Positions 4,442 to 8,794 of a stretch of DNA of 8,794 bases are shown in pieces (the first letter of the stretch is position 1; each line of letters starts with the position of its first letter). Under the pieces are notes generated by a model. That model saw nothing but the letters and a program-made list of their open reading frames with translations, did not search any database and had not been told where the DNA came from. A program made the position numbers and the translations under genes. The stretch is from an uncultured Clostridia bacterium (lineage in GTDB: Bacteria > Bacillota > Clostridia > Christensenellales > Borkfalkiaceae): the NCBI GenBank assembly GCA_947629845.1, contig CANRFD010000053.1, positions 1 to 8,794 on the forward strand. Reading direction: 5' to 3'.

Positions 4442-6634
4442 ATGAAGCACAAATTGATGGCCGGGCTGCTCGCGACGCTCATGACGTTCACGGCAGCATT
4501 CGGACTGACAGCCTGCGGCGGCGGAAGCGGCACACAGGGCGGAGGCACACAGGGCGGAGGCACGCAGGGCGGAGGAGAGCACACCCACACCTTTTCCGAA
4601 ACGTGGACTTCCGACGAAAATTACCACTGGCACGCTGCGACCTGTACGGACACGGACGAACAGAAAGACAGGGCGGCACACGATTACGAGAACGGCGTCT
4701 GCGGCACGTGTTTCTATGAGCACAAAAATCATACTTTTGTCGGCACGACGTGCTCTGTCTGCGGGTATACGCTTTCGTCCTCGAAATTGCGGTATGAAGA
4801 AGTGCTCGGAGAGGACGGGCAGACGGTCACGGGCTATACCGTGATCGGCTGGGACGAGAGCGTGACGGACAGGACGCGCCTTGTGATCCCCGCCGAGTAT
4901 TCCGGCAAGCCCGTTGTGGCGGTCGGAGAGAGCGCGTTTGACGTAGACGACGGGGACGGCGACGAGACGCTCTCCTACGTCTATTTGCCCGAGTCGGTCA
5001 AGGATCTGGGCTCGTATGCCTTTTACGGCTGTTCGGGGCTTAAGAGCATCAACCTCGAGCATGTTGAAAATCTGTATAAAGGCGCCCTTTACGAATGCAC
5101 GGGGCTCGAACGCGCGGAGATGGGCGAGTTGAACACCTTGGGGCAGTACGCGTTCTACGGCTGCACGGCATTGACGTATGTGCGCGTCGAGGGCGTGGAG
5201 ACTTTCGAAGAACAGGCGTTCCGCAACTGCCCCGCCCTCGAGCGGGCGGACTTCGGCGACGGCGTAAAGGAATTGGCGCGCTATACCTTTTCTGAGTCGG
5301 ACGGAGTGCGGGAACTCACATTCGGGAAATCCTTCTCGCAGATCGCGTCGGGAACGACGTTCCCCGCCGCGCTCGAGCGCATCGAGGTGAGTGCAGAAAA
5401 TGCGACCTACGCGACGGAGAGCGGCATTCTCTACAACAAGGACAAGACGGAGATCGTGTGCGCGCCGAAGTCCATCAAGGGGAGAGTGACGATCGCCGAT
5501 GGCGTGACGGAGATCAAAAATTCGGAGTCACATTTCAAAAATCACAACCGCTTGACCTCGCTTACGATCCCTGCAAGCGTCGCCGCCATCGAGCACGATT
5601 TTATCAGAAAGAGCTTTTCGGGGTGCGACACGCTTGCGGAAATTTACAACCTTTCGCAGGTCACGATCGATAAATTAAGCGACTTCGGGTTGGGCGAAAG
5701 CACCGTCATCCACGCGTCGCTCTCCGAGAAGAGCGTCGTGACCGACCCCGACAAAGACGGCTTCGTATGGCGCACGGACGGCGACGTTCTGCACACCTAT
5801 TTGGGGCGGGAAAAGGAGCTTACTCTGCCCGACGGGCACGACGGGAAGCCCTACGCCGTCGCAGCTCTCGCATTCACCGCAAGCGAAATTGTAAAAGTGA
5901 CTGTTCCCTCGAAAGTTACGGCGATCGGAGAAAATTGTTTCCGCTCGAGCGTAGCGCTTAAGGAGGTCGTGCTGCAAGAGGGGATCGCGGAGCTCGGCGT
6001 GGGCGCATTCTATAATTGTACGGCGCTGGCGAAAATATCGATCCCGAAGAGCGTGAAAAAGGTCGGTGCTGGCGCATTTACGACGATTGGCGAGTCGAGC
6101 GCCCTCGAGCGCGTGGACTATGCGGGAACGGTTTCCGAATGGGCGGCGATAAATTTCGGCAACGAATACTCGAATATTTTTGTCAACGAGTTAAAGGAAA
6201 AGCGGGCGACCCTGTACTTGGGCGACGGCAAACCGCTGCCCGAAAAAATCGTGATCGAGGGCATCGAGGAGGTCGGGACGTACGCATTCTACGGCGCGCC
6301 CGTCAAGGAAGTCGTGTTCGGGCAGGGCGTGAAGAAGATCGGACAGGACGCTTTCGCCTATTGTGCGGAGTTGAAATCGGTCGTGTTGGGGAAAGAGATA
6401 GAGAATTTCTTCCGCGCATTCCCGAACGGTTCGCCTATCGAGACCGTTTACTATGAAGGTTCGCAGGAGACTTGGGCGCCGCTCTTGAGCGAGAGCGGCG
6501 GGAGCGCAGCCTTCCCTGCGGGGGTGCAGGTGTATTTCTTCTCCCAAGGGACGCCCACGGAAGAGCAGTGGACTGCGGGCGACAAATGGTGGCATTACGG
6601 CACGGACGGCTCCGCGACGCCGTGGACAAAGTAA
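4442..6634 (+). CDS. Surface lipoprotein with BspA-type leucine-rich repeats
   Basis: This 730-residue exported protein begins with a lipoprotein signal peptide: MKHK, a hydrophobic core, then the lipobox LTAC with Cys25 as the expected lipidated residue. A Gly-rich linker follows, with three TQGGG units. Residues 46-109 form a His/Cys-rich module (HTHTF, YHWHAATC, CGTC, CSVC) that looks like a small metal-binding or disulfide domain. From about 113 to 695 come irregular leucine-rich repeats of the BspA / Treponema pallidum type (LRR_5), recognisable by units such as AFYGC-x-ALTYV and AFRNCPALERADF. Such proteins are usually cell-surface adhesion or binding proteins; the partner here is unknown. 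GGGAGG at 4429-4434 lies 7 nt before the ATG. It is a single-gene unit behind leader RNA2. Confidence 0.92.
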   Translation: MKHKLMAGLLATLMTFTAAFGLTACGGGSGTQGGGTQGGGTQGGGEHTHTFSETWTSDENYHWHAATCTDTDEQKDRAAHDYENGVCGTCFYEHKNHTFVGTTCSVCGYTLSSSKLRYEEVLGEDGQTVTGYTVIGWDESVTDRTRLVIPAEYSGKPVVAVGESAFDVDDGDGDETLSYVYLPESVKDLGSYAFYGCSGLKSINLEHVENLYKGALYECTGLERAEMGELNTLGQYAFYGCTALTYVRVEGVETFEEQAFRNCPALERADFGDGVKELARYTFSESDGVRELTFGKSFSQIASGTTFPAALERIEVSAENATYATESGILYNKDKTEIVCAPKSIKGRVTIADGVTEIKNSESHFKNHNRLTSLTIPASVAAIEHDFIRKSFSGCDTLAEIYNLSQVTIDKLSDFGLGESTVIHASLSEKSVVTDPDKDGFVWRTDGDVLHTYLGREKELTLPDGHDGKPYAVAALAFTASEIVKVTVPSKVTAIGENCFRSSVALKEVVLQEGIAELGVGAFYNCTALAKISIPKSVKKVGAGAFTTIGESSALERVDYAGTVSEWAAINFGNEYSNIFVNELKEKRATLYLGDGKPLPEKIVIEGIEEVGTYAFYGAPVKEVVFGQGVKKIGQDAFAYCAELKSVVLGKEIENFFRAFPNGSPIETVYYEGSQETWAPLLSESGGSAAFPAGVQVYFFSQGTPTEEQWTAGDKWWHYGTDGSATPWTK
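4529..4573 (+). repeat. Three tandem 15-bp units inside the lipoprotein gene
   Basis: GGCACACAGGGCGGA occurs three times in a row (third copy with one change), encoding the GTQGG linker after the lipidated Cys. In-frame length variation by slippage is likely between strains. Confidence 0.9.
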
Positions 6635-6658
6635 AATAGCACAAAAAAGCACAAAAAA

Positions 6659-6685
6659 AGCGCCGCGGCGATTGGCCGCGGCGCT
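6659..6685 (-). terminator. Strong hairpin, intrinsic terminator orientation on the - strand, possibly bidirectional
   Basis: An 11-bp stem AGCGCCGCGGC / GCCGCGGCGCT with loop GATTG. Its T-run is on the - strand side (A7 and A6 runs at 6641-6658). Read on the + strand it is followed only by TTCCGCTACTTCG, so for the lipoprotein mRNA it would be a weaker terminator or an RNA 3'-end stabiliser. Confidence 0.65.
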
Positions 6686-6795
6686 TCCGCTACTTCGCCC
6701 CTTATGGGGGCGCGTGCCGCGCTTAGCAGACGAATGGTAAGCGCGGGGCGACTACGCTCGACATGACATATTGTGTGGCGGAGGGGAGTACGGAG

Positions 6796-6846
6796 AGGAG
6801 CCCCACCCCCGTCCCTACGGGACACCCCCTCCCGAGGAGGGGGCAA
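6796..6846. repeat. C-rich palindromic element
   Basis: Two adjacent hairpins: GTCCC-TAC-GGGAC (6811-6823) and CCCCCTCC-CGA-GGAGGGGG (6825-6843). The look is that of short intergenic palindromes spread through clostridial genomes. Only one copy lies in the window. Confidence 0.55.
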
Positions 6847-6865
6847 GAGACGACAGGGCAATATG

Positions 6866-7035
6866 ATTACGTCACCCTGCCCCGCGCGCACGTATTATGC
6901 CGTCGAAGCGCGGCACGAGGAGCGTAGCGACGAAGTAGCGTAGTCGAGGGATGTCCGCATTATAATAAGGACATGTTTCGACGACGAAGCCCCGCCGATT
7001 GTGTCGGCGGGGCTTCTGCTCAACATGACGTGATT
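6866..7035. repeat. Palindromic repeat family A, copy 4
   Basis: It has the standard ends and 40-bp core (6943-6982). Its left arm matches copy 2 (CCCCGCGCGCACGTATTATG, then GAGGAGCGTAGCGACGAAG), while its right arm matches copy 1 exactly (GAAGCCCCGCCGA hairpin). It is therefore a mosaic of the two. Confidence 0.86.
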
Positions 7036-7064
7036 TGTATGGCGAGGGGGAGAATAACATAAAG

Positions 7065-7088
7065 GGCGCGCGGGAGAGCCCGCGCGCC
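7065..7088 (-). terminator. Intrinsic terminator of the - strand peptide gene
   Basis: A 10-bp stem GGCGCGCGGG/CCCGCGCGCC with a four-base loop. On the - strand it is followed by CTTTATGTTATTCTC, a broken T-rich tract, so termination may be incomplete. Confidence 0.7.
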
Positions 7089-7123
7089 GCGCTTACGGAA
7101 CCGGATTCAAAACTGTGCGCCTA

Positions 7124-7321
7124 TCAGCCGTTGCAGCCGCAGCCGAGTTTGCTTGCGAGCGTGCCCAATGTGCCGTTCTTGCCGAGGCAGTATGCAAGCG
7201 CGACCAGGAAAGGCCATCCGCATCCCGTGAACGTCCTCGATGAGAGCACGTTGGTTCCGACCGTCCCGAGAATGAGCAGGATGATGAGCGTCCAAAGGCA
7301 GCTGTTGCTATTCAAACACAT
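7124..7321 (-). CDS. Small cysteine- and glycine-rich membrane peptide, function unknown
   Basis: This is a 65-residue product with no family I can name. It begins MCLNSNSCLW, has one hydrophobic segment at about 9-26, a second weaker one at about 36-46, and ends LGCGCNG. Six Cys (2, 8, 34, 45, 61, 63) are present. The gene looks real because AAGGAGG lies 7 nt before the ATG on the - strand, a plausible promoter lies upstream (7376-7404), and a hairpin terminator follows. It is divergent from the ECF transporter operon. Short Cys/Gly-rich membrane peptides of this look occur in clostridia and some belong to spore coats, but that is only a resemblance. Confidence 0.8.
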   Translation of the reverse strand: MCLNSNSCLWTLIILLILGTVGTNVLSSRTFTGCGWPFLVALAYCLGKNGTLGTLASKLGCGCNG

Positions 7322-7375
7322 GGTTTTTCCTCCTTGTTCGCCGCGGGATATGTAATTTTCCCGTTCCGCGGCGCT

Positions 7376-7404
7376 ATATTAAATAGTATGTAGGCACACG
7401 GCAA
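7376..7404 (-). promoter_or_regulatory. Promoter of the small membrane peptide gene
   Basis: On the - strand TTGCCG (7399-7404), a 17-nt spacer, then TAATAT (7376-7381). The start would be about 48 nt before the ATG. It is divergent from the + promoter at 7435-7463. Confidence 0.6.
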
Positions 7405-7410
7405 AAATGT

Positions 7411-7420
7411 TCCGCGGAAA
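7411..7420. promoter_or_regulatory. Palindrome between divergent promoters (possible operator)
   Basis: TTCCGCGGAA is a perfect 10-bp palindrome between the two promoters. GTTCCGCGG recurs near 7363-7371, just downstream of the - strand -10 box. It could be a binding site for a dimeric regulator acting on one or both promoters; nothing else supports this. Confidence 0.35.
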
Positions 7421-7434
7421 ATCCGTTCATTTGG

Positions 7435-7463
7435 TTGCCTTTGTCGGCGCGATTTGTTATAAT
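7435..7463 (+). promoter_or_regulatory. Promoter of the ECF transporter-coaX operon
   Basis: TTGCCT (7435-7440), a 17-nt spacer, and a perfect TATAAT (7458-7463). The start near 7470 leaves a leader of about 118 nt. Confidence 0.8.
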
Positions 7464-7469
7464 GAGTTT

Positions 7470-7587
7470 TGGAGTGCCCCGGCGGGAACGACACGGAAAC
7501 GGTCGTATCCCTGCGAAACGGGACTTCCGGATACATTTTGTCTGCGGATACTCCCGCGAAGGGGAGATCCGATGGAGGTAACTGAAT
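7470..7587 (+). promoter_or_regulatory. Structured 5' leader of the ECF transporter gene
   Basis: One hairpin pairs GGGA and ACGAC (7484-7492) with GTCGT and TCCC (7502-7511). GTATCC (7505-7510) inside it could pair instead with either of two GGATAC copies (7529-7534, 7546-7551). CTCCC/GGGAG (7551-7566) forms a hairpin just before the ribosome binding site. No U-run terminator is seen, so any control would act on translation. No known riboswitch is recognised. Confidence 0.4.
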
Positions 7588-8274
7588 ATGAAAAAGGCAA
7601 GGGAGATCTTCTCCGCGCACAACGTGGCGTTCTTCGCCGTGTTCCTCGCCCTCGTGGTCGTGTTGCAGACGTGCGGCGGCTTCTTCGTCATCGGGACGAC
7701 GAGTTTGAGCTTCGTGCTCGTGCCCATCGTTTTGGGTGGCATCCTGCTCGGCTGGGTCGCGGGCGGCATTTTGGGCTTTGTGTTCGGCTTTATCGTGCTT
7801 ATGTACGGCGTGGCGGGCACGGACGCCTTCACGGCGACGCTGCTTGCGGACAGCCCGTTTATGACGGTGATGATCTGCCTCGTGAAGGGCGTTGCGGCGG
7901 GCATCGTTCCCGCGCTCCTCTACAAGCTCATTTCGCGGCGGAACAAATTTGCGGCGGCCGTCGCGGCGGCGGTCTCCGCGCCCGTCATGAACACGGGGCT
8001 GTTCATCGTCGGCTCGCTGATGATAAGCGGCACGATCGCGGGATTTACCGCAAACGGCACGATGGACGAGATCGTCTACTTCCTCTTCATCGGCTGTGCG
8101 GGGTGGAACTTCATCATCGAATTTGCCATCAACCTCGTGCTCGCACCCGCCATTCACCGCATCGTGCTCGTGGCGGAAAAGAATTTCCACCTGAAAAAGC
8201 AAAAGAAGGAGGAGGCGGCGTTTGAGAACGCGGCGCAGCCCGCAGAACAGCCCGCAACGGAGAAACTCTCGTGA
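7588..8274 (+). CDS. ECF transporter S component (substrate-binding membrane subunit), probable pantothenate specificity
   Basis: This 228-residue membrane protein resembles S components of energy-coupling-factor vitamin transporters, which bind the vitamin and share the EcfA/A'/T energising module encoded elsewhere. About six hydrophobic segments are visible, near residues 12-28, 33-50, 52-74, 92-112, 122-146 and 162-188. Typical features are the AVFLALVVVL first helix, a Gly-rich GGILLGWVAGGILGF stretch, the APVMNTGLF motif and the GWNFIIEFAINLVLAP end. A charged tail of about 35 residues follows. TGGAGG at 7573-7578 supports ATG 7588. The stop overlaps the coaX GTG start (GTGA), so uptake and phosphorylation of pantothenate by the pair is the natural reading. 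Specificity is inferred from that neighbour only; biotin or another vitamin is possible. Confidence 0.85.
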   Translation: MKKAREIFSAHNVAFFAVFLALVVVLQTCGGFFVIGTTSLSFVLVPIVLGGILLGWVAGGILGFVFGFIVLMYGVAGTDAFTATLLADSPFMTVMICLVKGVAAGIVPALLYKLISRRNKFAAAVAAAVSAPVMNTGLFIVGSLMISGTIAGFTANGTMDEIVYFLFIGCAGWNFIIEFAINLVLAPAIHRIVLVAEKNFHLKKQKKEEAAFENAAQPAEQPATEKLS

Positions 8275-8794
8275 TCATTTGCATCGACATAGGCAACACC
8301 AACATAAAATATGCCGTATACGACGGCGACGAACTGAAAATTTCCTTCCGCGTGGCGACCGATCTCAAAAAGACGTCGGACGAATACGGGGCGCAGCTCG
8401 TCTCCATGCTCGGCGTACGGGGCATCCTGCCCGAGAGCATCCGCGGCGGGATCTTTTCCTCCGTCGTGCCGTCGCTCGACTACACCATCGACCACATGCT
8501 GCGCGTCTACCTGAACATCGCGCCCAAGCAGATCGTGCCCGGGCTGAAAACGGGGCTCCGGATGCGTGCCGACAACGCCAAAGAGGTGGGCGCCGACCGC
8601 ATCGTGAACAACGTCGCCGCGCTCAATAAGTACGGGCAGGAGCGGCCCATCGTCATCGTGGACTTCGGCACCGCGACGACGTTCAACATCTTAAAGGGCG
8701 GCGAATTTATCGGCGGCGTCATTGCGCCCGGCATCCGCGGCTCGCTCGACAGCCTCGTCTCGGGCACAGCCAAGCTGCCCCGCGTGGAGATCGA
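8271..8794 (+). CDS. coaX: Type III pantothenate kinase, N-terminal part (3' end outside window)
   Basis: CoaX phosphorylates pantothenate, the first step of coenzyme A synthesis, in the cytosol. Unlike type I and II enzymes it belongs to the ASKHA fold. The frame starts with GTG 8271, overlapping the previous stop TGA at 8272-8274, and stays open to the window end, giving 174 codons of an expected 255 or so. Motifs in order are IDIGNTNIKY at residues 5-14 (phosphate 1, ATP binding), IFSSVVP at about 64-70, VGADRIVN (106-113, with D109 at the position of the catalytic Asp) and VDFGTATTF (130-138, phosphate 2), followed by GGVIAPGI. It is co-transcribed with the S component. No oddities are seen in the visible part. 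Confidence 0.95.
   Translation, partial: MIICIDIGNTNIKYAVYDGDELKISFRVATDLKKTSDEYGAQLVSMLGVRGILPESIRGGIFSSVVPSLDYTIDHMLRVYLNIAPKQIVPGLKTGLRMRADNAKEVGADRIVNNVAALNKYGQERPIVIVDFGTATTFNILKGGEFIGGVIAPGIRGSLDSLVSGTAKLPRVEI

Larger units (their letters stand above)
6635..7123. other. Convergent intergenic region: hairpins and repeats
   Basis: It lies between the lipoprotein stop and the stop of the - strand peptide gene. It holds the hairpin at 6659-6685, a CGCCCC/GGGGCG hairpin near 6696-6713, a 9-bp hairpin CCGCGCTTA/TAAGCGCGG (6717-6746), a solo B-type right end (CTCGACATGACATA near 6764), a C-rich palindrome (6796-6846), repeat A4 and the - strand terminator. I see no gene. Confidence 0.75.

Noticed and set aside
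7312..8202. Long - strand open frame opposite the ECF transporter gene
   Set aside because: Highly charged, low-complexity translation typical of the antisense of a GC-rich membrane protein gene; the + strand frame has clear family features.

Overview
The window (about 60% GC by eye) looks like a chromosomal stretch of an endospore-forming member of the Firmicutes, class Clostridia. The evidence is the gene order rpe-thiN-spoVM, familiar from Bacillus subtilis and other spore formers, strong AGGAGG ribosome binding sites, sigma-A-type promoters, a type III pantothenate kinase next to an ECF-type vitamin transporter, and a BspA-type leucine-rich-repeat lipoprotein. A high-GC gut lineage such as the Christensenellales would fit, but that placement is a guess.

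Left block (1-2031, + strand): the 3' end of rpe (ribulose-phosphate 3-epimerase), thiN (thiamine diphosphokinase, interrupted by a one-base frameshift in a run of six G), a 21-codon spoVM, and a family M19 dipeptidase. All three junctions are four-base ATGA stop/start overlaps, so the genes form one translationally coupled operon.

Middle block (2032-6634): two unrelated envelope-associated genes, a three-segment membrane protein (2922-3569) and a 730-residue lipoprotein (4442-6634). Each is preceded by a copy of the same intergenic cassette. The cassette holds palindromic repeats (families A and B), a TTGTCA-17-TATACT promoter, and a structured RNA of about 150 nt. The RNA has an 11-bp closing helix, a long arm whose pairing is kept while its sequence has changed, a conserved apical loop, and a 3' region where a 9-bp antiterminator competes with an intrinsic terminator. 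The lipoprotein start is only 40 nt past its terminator and no other promoter is visible, so the RNA is probably a cis-acting attenuator or an orphan riboswitch. I recognise no known class. This is the most likely undescribed system in the window.

Right block (6635-8794): a convergent intergenic region with hairpins and more repeats; a small Cys-rich membrane peptide gene on the - strand (7124-7321); a divergent promoter region; and a + strand operon of an ECF transporter S component (7588-8274) overlapping coaX (type III pantothenate kinase, running off the end). The last two plausibly take up pantothenate and commit it to coenzyme A.

The long non-coding stretches are packed with imperfect palindromes: four A copies, two full B copies and several solo ends or other hairpins. 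They are modular and nested.
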